The notes under the pieces: generated by a model
What the model was told of the DNA's origin: nothing
Seen by the model: the letters and a program-made list of their open reading frames with translations, nothing else
Database searches by the model: none
Shown here: one piece after another, positions 34,271 through 41,897 of the stretch
Layout: each line of letters begins with the position of its first letter
Numbering within the stretch: the first letter of the stretch is position 1
From: Flavitalea plasmicola
Lineage (GTDB): Bacteria; Bacteroidota; Bacteroidia; Chitinophagales; Chitinophagaceae
DNA length: 64,000 nt
NCBI RefSeq assembly: GCF_030546645.1
Contig: NZ_JAUOTO010000006.1
Coordinates: 124,001 to 188,000 of the forward strand
Reading direction: 5' to 3'
Program-made: the position numbers and the translations under genes

Positions 34271-35314
34271 ATGATACTGTCCGTCATCATAGTCAGCTAC
34301 CAGGTAAAATACTTCCTCGAACAATGCCTTTTCTCCGTGGAAAAAGCCTTGCAGGGTATCCGGGACGAGGCAGAGATCATCGTCGTCGACAACCATTCCT
34401 CCGACGGGACCCTGGAATATCTCCGGCCCCGCTTCCCAAAGGTAACATTCATAGCCCTTCCGGATAACCAGGGTTTCTCCCGGGCCAACAACCAAGGGCT
34501 GCAGAAGGCAAAAGGTAGATACATCCTCTTCCTCAATCCCGATACCATCCTGCCCGAAGACGCCTGCAAGACCTGCTTGTCTTTCATGGCTTCCACCCCC
34601 GGCATCGGCGCCGCCGGCGTCCGAATGATCGACGGCAGCGGACAATTCTTGAAAGAATCCCGCCGGGGCTTTCCCACACCCTGGGTGGCCTTTTGCAAGC
34701 TCTCCGGCCTGACAGCCCTTTTCCCCCATTCCCGCCGTCTGGCCGGCTATTACATGGGACACCTGCCGGAAAGCAAGACGCATCCCGCTCCCATACTCTC
34801 CGGCGCCTGCATGTGGGTGGACAGGACCGCACTCGACAAAGCGGGGCCATTCGACGAACAGTTCTTTATGTACGCGGAAGACATCGACCTGAGCTATCGT
34901 ATAGAAATGGCCGGGTTCACCAATTATTATATTGCAGAGACGACCATCCTCCATTTCAAAGGGGAAAGCACCCGCAAGGATGCCCGTTATGTAAAGCTTT
35001 TCTATCAGGCCATGGCCCGTTTCCGCCGCAAACACTTCAAAGGACCCCTTTCCCGCCTTTTCAACGGCCTGCTGGAGATCGCCGTCTGGCTGCGGGTGCG
35101 TTGCTCGCCCCGCACCGTCAAAACCCCGTCCGGGCATTATGACATGATCCTCACCGAAAACAAGGATCATTCATTTAAACAGATCATAGAAGAGCTGGAA
35201 GGACCCTACAGAGCGAAAAGAGTGCTGATCCACGCCGGCGCCAGCGGCTCCGCCGTCGGGAGCCCCTCGGCGGAAGAGAGGGGCATCGCCATTGCCATGC
35301 CCGTCACACATTGA
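34271..35314 (+). CDS. Family 2 glycosyltransferase (rhamnosyltransferase-like)
   Basis: A 347-residue GT-A glycosyltransferase. The start MILSVIIVSYQVKYFLEQCLFSV and IIVVDNHSSDGTLEYL form the nucleotide-binding part. FLNPDTIL supplies the metal-binding acidic motif, and the acceptor-side GACMWVDRTALDKAGPFDEQFFMYAEDIDLSYRIEMAGF is typical of WbbL-like rhamnosyltransferases of cell-surface polysaccharide synthesis. The C-terminal 40 residues are hydrophilic and variable. The ATG at 34271 is preferred to an in-frame GTG at 34256. It stands alone on the plus strand and its 3' end overlaps the convergent next gene by 11 bases. Confidence 0.9.
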   Translation: MILSVIIVSYQVKYFLEQCLFSVEKALQGIRDEAEIIVVDNHSSDGTLEYLRPRFPKVTFIALPDNQGFSRANNQGLQKAKGRYILFLNPDTILPEDACKTCLSFMASTPGIGAAGVRMIDGSGQFLKESRRGFPTPWVAFCKLSGLTALFPHSRRLAGYYMGHLPESKTHPAPILSGACMWVDRTALDKAGPFDEQFFMYAEDIDLSYRIEMAGFTNYYIAETTILHFKGESTRKDARYVKLFYQAMARFRRKHFKGPLSRLFNGLLEIAVWLRVRCSPRTVKTPSGHYDMILTENKDHSFKQIIEELEGPYRAKRVLIHAGASGSAVGSPSAEERGIAIAMPVTH

Positions 35315-36026
35315 GCTCCTTATATTCCAGCACATATTCCAGGCTTTTCCGGAACAATACAAATACCATCAGCAACACTGCCGCCCATACAAAGACAAAC
35401 AGCTGCGTCCCGCCCCGGAGGATCTGCCGGGACAAGACCCCGCTCGCCAAAAGCCTGTTCAGCTCCCCGTTCACCAGCCAGCGATCTACCAATGGAGGCA
35501 GCAGGAAAAACGCAGGGAACATAATGGCTCTGCCTGCCCAGCCCGTCACCAGTATAAAAGCCCGGATAAGCGCCGGCGCACACAAGAGCACCACCACCAG
35601 CAACCCCGCCCCCGCAACGATATAGTGATTACTTCCGTCCGGCCGCTGGAACAGCTGACGAAAGGCCGCCGTCTCATCCCCTCCGCCCGCCAGCGCAGCC
35701 ATGATCCGCGGAAAAGGAAGGGCGGCAAAGACCATGGTAAATCCAAGGGATTGCTTCTCCGGAGGATTGTCCGGCTGCATCAGGCCCCAGCCCACCCAGA
35801 TAGCCAGGTAATTCACCAGCGGCCCCGCCAGCCAGGGAATGGCTTGCTGATAAGTATGCCCTACATTGCAGGCCGTGCAGGCAGACCAGCTGTCAAAGGC
35901 CCGGTTGCCCAGGCAGCCGCAGACCGCCGTGGAGGCCCAGAAATGCGCCCAGTCATGAATTTCGTGGATCAAAAATACAAGGCAGAAAAAACAGAGGAAA
36001 GATGCAGGGGAGAGTTTTACCTTCAT
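35304..36026 (-). CDS. Multi-pass membrane protein with HExHDxxH motif (possible M50-like)
   Basis: A 240-residue membrane protein with about five or six hydrophobic helices. I do not recognise a named family. The first helix ends in LIHEIHDWAHF (His21, Glu22, His24, Asp25, His28). A later helix reads IPWLAGPLVNYLAIWVG, close to the AGPLxN pattern of the second core helix in M50 site-2 proteases. A Cys-rich loop (CGCLGNRAFDSWSACTAC) lies between. The zinc motif is not a canonical HExxH, because the residue after HExx is Asp, so protease activity is uncertain; a degenerate or distinct metal-binding membrane protein is possible. The ATG at 36026 removes a nonhydrophobic extension. It converges with and overlaps the glycosyltransferase gene. 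Confidence 0.55.
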   Translation of the reverse strand: MKVKLSPASFLCFFCLVFLIHEIHDWAHFWASTAVCGCLGNRAFDSWSACTACNVGHTYQQAIPWLAGPLVNYLAIWVGWGLMQPDNPPEKQSLGFTMVFAALPFPRIMAALAGGGDETAAFRQLFQRPDGSNHYIVAGAGLLVVVLLCAPALIRAFILVTGWAGRAIMFPAFFLLPPLVDRWLVNGELNRLLASGVLSRQILRGGTQLFVFVWAAVLLMVFVLFRKSLEYVLEYKELNV

Positions 36027-36105
36027 GGAAATAAATGTAACAAAATTATCATCCAAAACCTTAATTTTGGCCGCAACGGACTGATAAACGAACTGTTACC
36101 TGTGA

Positions 36106-36131
36106 TGAACCACAGGTTCACTGCCGAAGGC
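36106..36131. repeat. REP-like double hairpin upstream of the GH3 gene
   Basis: TGAACC-ACA-GGTTCA is followed by GCC-GAA-GGC. It has the same layout and loop bases as the copy at 17906. It ends 13 bases before the GH3-family start codon. Confidence 0.6.
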
Positions 36132-36144
36132 GAAATGTTACTCA

Positions 36145-37671
36145 ATGGCGTTGATTGAAATTCAATTACCCAAATCGTTGGCAAGAGCATTACGGTTGCC
36201 CCAGAAATCTCCCCGGCGGCAGCAGTTGAAGGTATTGCGGAAACTGCTCAAAAAAGCCCGCTTCACGGAATTCGGCCAGCAATACAGATTCGATGAGATC
36301 CTCCTGAGCAAACATCCGGGCAAGAAATTCCAGGAGATGGTCCCCACCTTCGATTACAACAAGATCTACGACGCCTGGTGGCACAAGACCCTTGAAGGAA
36401 AGGCCGACATCTGCTGGCCCGGAAAGATCAAGTATTATGCGCTCTCCTCCGGCACATCCGAAGCCGGCAGTAAATTCATCCCCATCACCAATGACCTCCT
36501 GCGCGGCAACCGCATCGTCATGATCAAGCAGCTGCTGACGCTGCGTACCTATCACGACATTCCCGTGAAAAGCATCGGAAAAGGATGGTTGATGATCGGA
36601 GGCAGCACCAGCCTGCAAAAAGGCTCCGGCTATTACGCAGGGGATCTCAGTGGTATCACGGCCCGGAAAGTCCCCTTCTGGTTCCAGCCCTTCTATAAGC
36701 CCGGCAAAAAGATCGCCCGCACCACGGACTGGACCAAAAAGCTGGAAGAGGTCGTACGCCTCGCTCCCCAATGGGACATTGGCTTTGTCGTCGGCGTCCC
36801 CGGCTGGATCCAGCTCTGCATGGAAAAAGTGATCGAGCGGTATAATCTCAACAACATCCATGAGATCTGGCCCAACATGGCATTCTTCGTCCACGGCGGC
36901 GTCTCCTTCGAACCCTATAAGAAAGGTTTCGAAAAGCTGCTGGGCAAACCCATCACCTACATCGAGACCTACCTCGCTTCTGAAGGATTCATCGCTTACC
37001 AGGACCTGCAATATGCCAAAGGCATGCGCCTGGTGACCAACCAGCATATATTCCTGGAATTCGTTCCTTTCGACAGCAGGAATTTCGACCAGGACGGCAA
37101 TCTGGTGGAGAACCCGGAAGCATTTATGATCCATGAGGTGGAAGAGGGAAAGGATTACGCCATCCTCCTGAGCACCAGCGCCGGCGCATGGCGCTACCTG
37201 ATAGGCGATACCGTCCGTTTCGTGGACAAAGCCCGCAGTGAGATCATCATCACCGGACGGACCAAACACTACCTCAGCCTGGTAGGCGAACACCTCAGCG
37301 TCGATAACATGAACAAGGCCGTTCAGCTCACCAGCGAAGAGCTGAATATCTCGATCCCCGAGTTCACTGTGGCCGGCATACCCCATGGCCTCTTTTTTGC
37401 ACACCAATGGTGGGTGGCCACCAACGATAAGGTCGACCCGGAAATGCTGCGCAAAAGGATCGATGCAAGGCTGCGGGAGCTCAATGACGACTACGCCGTC
37501 GAACGCGACAGCGCCCTCAAAGATGTTTACGTACAGGTGCTGTCCGAAGAAAAGTTCATGGAGTTCATGCGGCTGAAAGGAAAAATAGGCGGACAGCATA
37601 AATTCCCCCGGGTGCTGAAAGGCAAGATGCTGCAGGACTGGCAGAAATTCCTGGAAACAGGCGCCATCTGA
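36145..37671 (+). CDS. GH3 family acyl-adenylate-forming protein
   Basis: A 508-residue member of the GH3 family, which in plants joins jasmonate or auxin to amino acids through an acyl-adenylate. The ATP-binding loop reads YYALSSGTSEAGSKFIPIT (near residue 100), with downstream family blocks TYIETYLASEGFIAYQ, LLSTSAGAWRYLIGDTVRF and IIITGRTKHYLSLVGEHLSVDNM. Bacteroidota homologues are common but their substrates are unknown. No signal peptide is present. The first ATG is used. It is followed by a LysE exporter 45 bases downstream on the same strand, so an amino-acid conjugate or amino acid could be the product that is handled, but this is only inference. Confidence 0.88.
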   Translation: MALIEIQLPKSLARALRLPQKSPRRQQLKVLRKLLKKARFTEFGQQYRFDEILLSKHPGKKFQEMVPTFDYNKIYDAWWHKTLEGKADICWPGKIKYYALSSGTSEAGSKFIPITNDLLRGNRIVMIKQLLTLRTYHDIPVKSIGKGWLMIGGSTSLQKGSGYYAGDLSGITARKVPFWFQPFYKPGKKIARTTDWTKKLEEVVRLAPQWDIGFVVGVPGWIQLCMEKVIERYNLNNIHEIWPNMAFFVHGGVSFEPYKKGFEKLLGKPITYIETYLASEGFIAYQDLQYAKGMRLVTNQHIFLEFVPFDSRNFDQDGNLVENPEAFMIHEVEEGKDYAILLSTSAGAWRYLIGDTVRFVDKARSEIIITGRTKHYLSLVGEHLSVDNMNKAVQLTSEELNISIPEFTVAGIPHGLFFAHQWWVATNDKVDPEMLRKRIDARLRELNDDYAVERDSALKDVYVQVLSEEKFMEFMRLKGKIGGQHKFPRVLKGKMLQDWQKFLETGAI

Positions 37672-37716
37672 TGTATTCTCCCGACCTTTGCAAGCTATAA
37701 GGCATAAACGCAAACT

Positions 37717-38349
37717 ATGACAGAAGCCGTATTGAAAGGGTTAGCATTGGGATTCGTACTTGCTTTATCGGTAGGACCGATCATTTTTACCATCATCAAG
37801 CAAAGCCTGAACAATGGCCACAAAGGCGGCTTCAGCTTCGTGGCCGGCGTCTGGATCAGCGACATCGTTCTCGTCGTGCTCAGCAACACCGTTAGCGCCC
37901 TGGTGAATCAGATGCTGGAACACAAAAGCGCCATCGCCATCGCCGGCAGCGCCTTCCTCGTTTCCATGGGGGTTTATTTTGCCTTTTTCAAAAAAGCGCA
38001 CCTTCCCAAGGATGCGGAAGGCAAAGAAGTCCGCTTCCGTAAAAGAGACATGGCCCGCATCTTTGCCTCCGGCTTTATCATCAATACCCTCAACCCCGGC
38101 GTCATCCTCTTCTGGCTGGGCAATGCCACCGTACTATCCGTCGACCACACCCTGCAGGAACGCATCATTATTTTTTCCGTCTGCCTGCTGATCAATATGG
38201 CCGCCGACGTGGCGAAGGTCATGATGGCCGGCAAGCTCCGGGCGAAGATCACCCTCCGCGCCCTTACCATCGTCAATAAGATCTCCGGTTCGCTCCTCAT
38301 CATCTTTGGGCTCGCGCTCGTACTTTTTTCAAAGAAGATCATGCACTAA
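37717..38349 (+). CDS. LysE/RhtB family amino acid exporter
   Basis: A 210-residue inner-membrane exporter with six predicted helices. The N-terminal GLALGFVLALSVGPIIFTIIKQSLNNGHKGGFSFVAGVWISD holds the family's conserved small-residue and Pro motif near the substrate path, and the second half repeats the fold (FASGFIINTLNPGVILFWLGN). Members export lysine, homoserine, threonine or related compounds; the substrate is not deducible. A central hydrophilic loop (HLPKDAEGKEVRFRKRD) separates the halves. It follows the GH3-family gene. A palindromic repeat starts at the stop codon. Confidence 0.88.
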   Translation: MTEAVLKGLALGFVLALSVGPIIFTIIKQSLNNGHKGGFSFVAGVWISDIVLVVLSNTVSALVNQMLEHKSAIAIAGSAFLVSMGVYFAFFKKAHLPKDAEGKEVRFRKRDMARIFASGFIINTLNPGVILFWLGNATVLSVDHTLQERIIIFSVCLLINMAADVAKVMMAGKLRAKITLRALTIVNKISGSLLIIFGLALVLFSKKIMH

Positions 38350-38391
38350 GACAGACCACAGGTCTGTCGGCCAGGGAATGTATAACATTCC
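38350..38391. repeat. REP-like double hairpin after the LysE gene
   Basis: GACAGACC-ACA-GGTCTGTC, a perfect 8-bp stem with the shared ACA loop, is followed by GGCC and then GGAATGT / ACATTCC with an ATA loop. The first stem begins on the base after the LysE stop codon, so it could act as a transcript end. Confidence 0.65.
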
Positions 38392-38426
38392 TTGCGCATT
38401 AACATCTGGATATGACGTTCTATTTG

Positions 38427-38434
38427 TAAGTTTG
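38427..38434 (+). promoter_or_regulatory. Predicted -7 promoter box for the small exported protein gene
   Basis: TAAGTTTG fits TAnnTTTG and ends 6 bases before the ATG at 38441. It suggests a separate, possibly leaderless transcript for this gene. Confidence 0.4.
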
Positions 38435-38440
38435 AACCAG

Positions 38441-38974
38441 ATGCTGATCAAGGCCCTCATATTACTTTTTTGTCTCATCCCCTTTATGACCCAAGCACAG
38501 ACAGACATCCTTGTGCTGAAAAAAAGAGGCGCGCACGTGCGCACCTATACGGTCGGCGACGAACTCAACATGGAGACCGTCTACAATCAGTGGCTCACAG
38601 GCACCATCACCCAATTGCGGCATGACAGCATTTATCTCAACGGCATGGCTTTTCATTATAAGGAGATCAAGGCCATCCGCCGGACACATTATAATTTTGG
38701 CAACACCGTGCTCCCTTACGGCATGATAGCCGCCGCGGGAGGCATCCTGGTCCTCAACGCCGTCAACGGCGCCTACCGCCACGATAAAGCAAAGGACTGG
38801 TATACCCATTCCAGCATCGTCACAGGCATAGCGCTCCTCGCCGGCGGCTTCCTCCTCACCCGGACAACCCGCTCGACTTACCATCTCGGACACAGGTTCA
38901 AGCTAGACTACCTCGAGCTCACATTTAAGAAAACACCGGCGTCCTCACCGACTCCCTCACCGCGTCCATTCTGA
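38441..38974 (+). CDS. Exported protein of unknown function
   Basis: A 177-residue protein I do not recognise. Residues 1-19 are a signal peptide (MLIKALILLFCLIPFMTQAQ). A predicted beta-rich region follows (LKKRGAHVRTYTVGDELNMETVYNQWLTGTITQLRHDSIYLNGMAFHYKEIKAIRR), which looks like a small barrel that reports on a target. Two short hydrophobic helices lie near 92-110 and 125-142, and the tail is rich in Pro, Ser and Thr. The layout, a domain with signal peptide and terminal membrane helices, is common among uncharacterised Bacteroidota envelope proteins. The start at 38441 is supported by a -7 box just upstream; an earlier in-frame start would lie inside the LysE gene. Confidence 0.7.
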   Translation: MLIKALILLFCLIPFMTQAQTDILVLKKRGAHVRTYTVGDELNMETVYNQWLTGTITQLRHDSIYLNGMAFHYKEIKAIRRTHYNFGNTVLPYGMIAAAGGILVLNAVNGAYRHDKAKDWYTHSSIVTGIALLAGGFLLTRTTRSTYHLGHRFKLDYLELTFKKTPASSPTPSPRPF

Positions 38975-39084
38975 CAGGCGCAATTTCCCAGAGGCCTATG
39001 AGGAAAATACGATCCGTTGTTTTCGCGGTAACTCCCTATGTCCTGAAGATGTATCTCCGTATATTGCAAGGGTAAATTAAACGG

Positions 39085-39786
39085 ATGCCCATCAATACCA
39101 AAGGATTAGTGCCCCGCATATGGAGAGTGATCAAACGCATCTTTATTTTTTTGTTCTTTTTCCAGCTGTTCTACCTGCTATTACTGAAATGGGTCAATCC
39201 CCCCATCACGCTGACACAGCTGAGCAGCGTGTTCAAAGGCGAAGGGCTCCGGCGGGACTACGAGAGTATGAAGAATATTTCCCCCTATGCCAAGCTGGCC
39301 GTCATCTCCTCCGAGGACCAGCTGTTCCCCGATCATGACGGCTTTGATTTCAAGTCCATTGAAAAGGCGATGAAACATAATCAGAAAAGCAAGTCCCTCC
39401 ACGGGGCCAGCACCATCAGCCAGCAGGTAGCGAAGAACGTATTTCTCTGGCAGGGGAGGAGCTGGATCAGGAAAGCCCTGGAAGTATATTTCACGTTTAT
39501 GATCGAATGGATCTGGGGTAAGAAAAGGATCCTGGAAATGTATCTGAATATAAGCGAGATGGGAAAAGGCGTCTATGGCATCGAGGCCGCCGCGCATTAT
39601 TATTTCAACAAGCCGGCCAAAAATCTCAACCGCATCGAGGCGGCTAAGATCGCCGCCTGTCTCCCCAATCCAAAGGAGTTTACGGTCAAGCCCCTGTCAG
39701 ATCATGTGGCCCACCGCTATCCCTGGATCCTGACACAGATGAACCACCTGCAGGACGATGACGACATACAACGCCTGATGAACTAA
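39085..39786 (+). CDS. mtgA: Monofunctional peptidoglycan transglycosylase
   Basis: A 233-residue glycosyltransferase of family GT51 that polymerises lipid II into glycan strands. One transmembrane helix (about 18-35) anchors it. The catalytic Glu77 is in ISSEDQLFPDHDGFDF, followed by the conserved GASTISQQVAKNVFLWQGRSWIRKALE and ISEMGKGVYGIEAAAHYYFNKPA. There is no transpeptidase domain, which distinguishes it from class A penicillin-binding proteins. It converges with the NadR-like gene across a heptamer repeat. Confidence 0.94.
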   Translation: MPINTKGLVPRIWRVIKRIFIFLFFFQLFYLLLLKWVNPPITLTQLSSVFKGEGLRRDYESMKNISPYAKLAVISSEDQLFPDHDGFDFKSIEKAMKHNQKSKSLHGASTISQQVAKNVFLWQGRSWIRKALEVYFTFMIEWIWGKKRILEMYLNISEMGKGVYGIEAAAHYYFNKPAKNLNRIEAAKIAACLPNPKEFTVKPLSDHVAHRYPWILTQMNHLQDDDDIQRLMN

Positions 39787-39814
39787 CACCCATCTTTTAA
39801 TACAACCTGGGCTC

Positions 39815-39877
39815 ATAGCCCGCAGCTCACCGCTCACAGCTCACCGCTTGCAGCTTGCGGCTTGTAGCTTGCAGCTC
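39815..39877. repeat. Heptamer repeat element overlapping the end of the NadR-like gene
   Basis: Units GCTTGCAGCTTGCGGCTTGTAGCTTGCAGCTC, complementary to AAGCTRC, form one arm; a looser array of CAGCTCACCGCTCACAGCTC precedes it. The repeat runs past the stop codon at 39834 into the coding sequence and encodes the last residues (SYKPQAASGEL) of the kinase. Confidence 0.65.
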
Positions 39878-40418
39878 GCCCCTCCCCCAGCATTTCCTTC
39901 ACTGCGTTGATCGCCGTCCGCAGCCTTTCCTCCGCGTGTCCGCCAATCTCCCTCCAGGGAGTGGATTGGTTCACCATGCAATCCTTATACATATGGAACA
40001 AGGTTTCCCTGGGCCCCTCGTTCGGGTACTCCCGCAGCTCGTCTGCCGTCCAGGGAAGATCCGTCCTGCAAAGCAGGTAGCCGTCATAATCGCGGGCAAC
40101 GATCTGGTCGAGTATCCACGGATCGCAGCGACCGAATACGAACTCGCCCCAGACTTTCATCACATACATATCCGTGTCGATGAAAAGGATCGGGTCATGA
40201 TGGCCCGCCAGGTCAGCCGCATACCGCTCCTCCAGCTCCAGCTGCCCCCGGGCAATGGTCTTCAGGTCCGCATATTGATACTGCTTTCCATGTGTAAGCA
40301 AGTACTCCCGCGCATACTCCCGCACCCACTCCGTGTTGAAATGCGCCGCCAATCCCTCGCACAAGGTGCTCTTGCCCGTAGACTCCGGTCCTATGATGAC
40401 GATCTTCCTAAGCCGCAT
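39834..40418 (-). CDS. NadR-like nicotinamide riboside kinase (P-loop ATPase)
   Basis: A 194-residue P-loop kinase resembling the ribosylnicotinamide kinase domain of NadR. Walker A is GPESTGKST at residues 9-17, and the acidic Walker B-like motif is ILFIDTDMYVMKVW. The neighbouring PnuC transporter gene overlaps its start by 11 bases, so the two are translationally coupled. Together they would take up nicotinamide riboside and trap it as the mononucleotide for NAD synthesis. The transcriptional-repressor and adenylyltransferase domains of E. coli NadR are absent. The last dozen residues are encoded by the heptamer repeat and are unlikely to be functional. Confidence 0.85.
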   Translation of the reverse strand: MRLRKIVIIGPESTGKSTLCEGLAAHFNTEWVREYAREYLLTHGKQYQYADLKTIARGQLELEERYAADLAGHHDPILFIDTDMYVMKVWGEFVFGRCDPWILDQIVARDYDGYLLCRTDLPWTADELREYPNEGPRETLFHMYKDCMVNQSTPWREIGGHAEERLRTAINAVKEMLGEGRAASYKPQAASGEL

Positions 40419-41043
40419 AGCTCCTTTGTTTGGATTTCTTACGCCATTCCATCAGCCCCGAGACGGCCATGATCAGCAAAATGACATAATAAACGCTGGT
40501 AAAAACGGCATGCTTTACGAAGTACAAAGGGATAGAGGCGACATTCGTGGCGATCCACCAATGCCAGCTCTCTACTTTCTTCTTTGCCATCAGCCACATG
40601 CCCGTATATGCCGTAGCCGAAGCGAATGCATCCGCCCAGGGAATAGCTTGCGGCGCAAAATCTTTTTTCAGGTAGGTCAGCGCGCTAAAGACGACGATGT
40701 AAAAGAAACCGAAAAAACCCACCTGCTGCAACCATTCCCGCGCGGTGGAAGCCGTGATATGCAGCAATGGCCGCTCCTGCCTGTCCTTGCGTGCCCACAG
40801 TATCCAACCATAGATGCTGACCACCGTATAGTAGAAATTGACGCTCGCCTCGCCCAATAATGCAAACTTAAAGCTGAGATAAATATAGATGATGGTATTC
40901 ACCAACCCCGTAGGATACACCCATATGTTTTCCCGACGGCTGAACCAGACACTGAGAATGCCCGCCACCACGGCTATGAATTCCAGCCAGGAAGTATGTT
41001 GCAGGTCGGTAATAAATTGCTGGTAAAGCGCCGATATATTCAT
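40408..41043 (-). CDS. pnuC: Nicotinamide riboside transporter PnuC
   Basis: A 211-residue seven-helix facilitator for nicotinamide riboside. Family traits are the N-terminal FIAVVAGILSVWFSRRENIWVYPTGLVNTIIY, the central YGWILW, and the paired aromatics near the substrate path (WWIATNVASIPLYFVKHAVFTSVYYVILLIMAV). It overlaps the NadR-like kinase by 11 bases, giving coupled uptake and phosphorylation. The start lies 5 bases after the upstream nfu gene stop, so nfu, pnuC and the kinase gene may share one transcript. No NiaR or NadQ-type operator was recognised upstream. Confidence 0.93.
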   Translation of the reverse strand: MNISALYQQFITDLQHTSWLEFIAVVAGILSVWFSRRENIWVYPTGLVNTIIYIYLSFKFALLGEASVNFYYTVVSIYGWILWARKDRQERPLLHITASTAREWLQQVGFFGFFYIVVFSALTYLKKDFAPQAIPWADAFASATAYTGMWLMAKKKVESWHWWIATNVASIPLYFVKHAVFTSVYYVILLIMAVSGLMEWRKKSKQRSYAA

Positions 41044-41048
41044 GCCGG

Positions 41049-41642
41049 TTATTCCGCTTCTGCCACTACTTCCTTTACTTCAGGGATCATGCGCTTCATC
41101 ATGCCTTCGATACCGGCCTTCAGCGTGATCATGGAAGAAGGACAACCGGAACAGGAGCCTTGCAGCATGAGGTTGACAACGCCTTCCTGGTAGCTTTTGA
41201 ATTGAATAGCGCCACCGTCCATTTCTACGGCAGGCTTTACATAATTTTCCAACAGCTCCTTGATGCGCTTGACGACATCGTCATCATCTGCATCGATGGT
41301 ATTGCCTTCGGATTTCACCACGACTACTTCTTCCTCGTTGATGATAGGTTTGTTCTCCTCCAGGTATTCTTTCAGGAACTGCCTGATCGTGGGAATGACG
41401 TCGTTCCAGTCCGTATCGGGCGTCTTTGTGAGCGTTACAAAATTGCTGGCGATGAAAACACTTTTTATGAAGGGGAAACCAAATACCTCGATAGCCAGCG
41501 GAGACGGCCTGGCGGCTTCCACATCCGGGAAATCAATGCTCTTTCCGGGGTACAACAGTTTGTTGGCCACGAATTTCATCGTTTCCGGATTGGGAGTCAT
41601 TTCAGTATATATGCTGATAACAGGATTTCCAGTTTTGATCAT
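41049..41642 (-). CDS. NifU family Fe-S scaffold protein (Nfu type)
   Basis: A 197-residue iron-sulfur cluster carrier. The N-terminal Nfu_N domain (about 8-100) is recognisable from SIYTEMTPNPETMKFVANKLLYPGKSIDF and FPFIKSVFIASNFVTLTK. The C-terminal NifU domain has VKPAVEMDGGAIQFKSY and the cluster-binding pair Cys164-x-x-Cys167 in GSCSGCPSSMITLK. The two are joined by an acidic linker. It delivers 4Fe-4S clusters to apo-proteins in the cytoplasm. A -7 box TAATTTTG is found on the minus strand at 41687-41680, giving a leader of about 30 bases. pnuC follows after 5 bases. Confidence 0.93.
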   Translation of the reverse strand: MIKTGNPVISIYTEMTPNPETMKFVANKLLYPGKSIDFPDVEAARPSPLAIEVFGFPFIKSVFIASNFVTLTKTPDTDWNDVIPTIRQFLKEYLEENKPIINEEEVVVVKSEGNTIDADDDDVVKRIKELLENYVKPAVEMDGGAIQFKSYQEGVVNLMLQGSCSGCPSSMITLKAGIEGMMKRMIPEVKEVVAEAE

Positions 41643-41679
41643 AGCACGCCTTATTGTTGTGCCGCGGGTATGTGTTTAC

Positions 41680-41687
41680 CAAAATTA
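41680..41687 (-). promoter_or_regulatory. Predicted -7 promoter box for the nfu-pnuC transcript
   Basis: TAATTTTG on the minus strand matches TAnnTTTG exactly and lies about 37 bases before the nfu start codon. Confidence 0.4.
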
Positions 41688-41715
41688 ACCCATCCCCGCC
41701 GCACGTCTGATGATG

Positions 41716-41745
41716 GGCCTTTGGCCAGCGACCCTGTGGGCCGCT
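41716..41745. repeat. REP-like double hairpin upstream of nfu
   Basis: Read on the minus strand: AGCGGCCC-ACA-GGGTCGCT (one G-T pair) followed by GGCC-AAA-GGCC and CATCAT. It aligns base for base with the copy at 17906-17935 over most of its length. Confidence 0.65.
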
Positions 41746-41794
41746 TTGGTACAAAGTTAACAATTCCCAGCCAAAATCCACGACCTCCTTTCAT

Positions 41795-41897
41795 TAGCTG
41801 CAAGCTGCAAGCCACAAGTGAGGTCCTAATAAATCCTGTCTGGCTTGCAGCTTGCAGCTTGTCGCTTGTAGCTTCTCACGCCGGTGGCTTGCAGCTT
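41795..41897. repeat. Heptamer inverted-repeat element at the 3' end of merC
   Basis: Left arm GCTGCAAGCTGCAAGCC, spacer GTCCTAATAAATCCTG, right arm with CTTGCAGCTTGCAGCTTG. The spacer is nearly the same as that of the copy at 8938. The element crosses the stop codon of the MerC-like gene and encodes its last twenty or so residues. Confidence 0.75.

Noticed and set aside
38998-39076. Small open frame of 25 codons upstream of mtgA
   Set aside because: It has no similarity, no clear promoter and no neighbour linkage; chance is sufficient.
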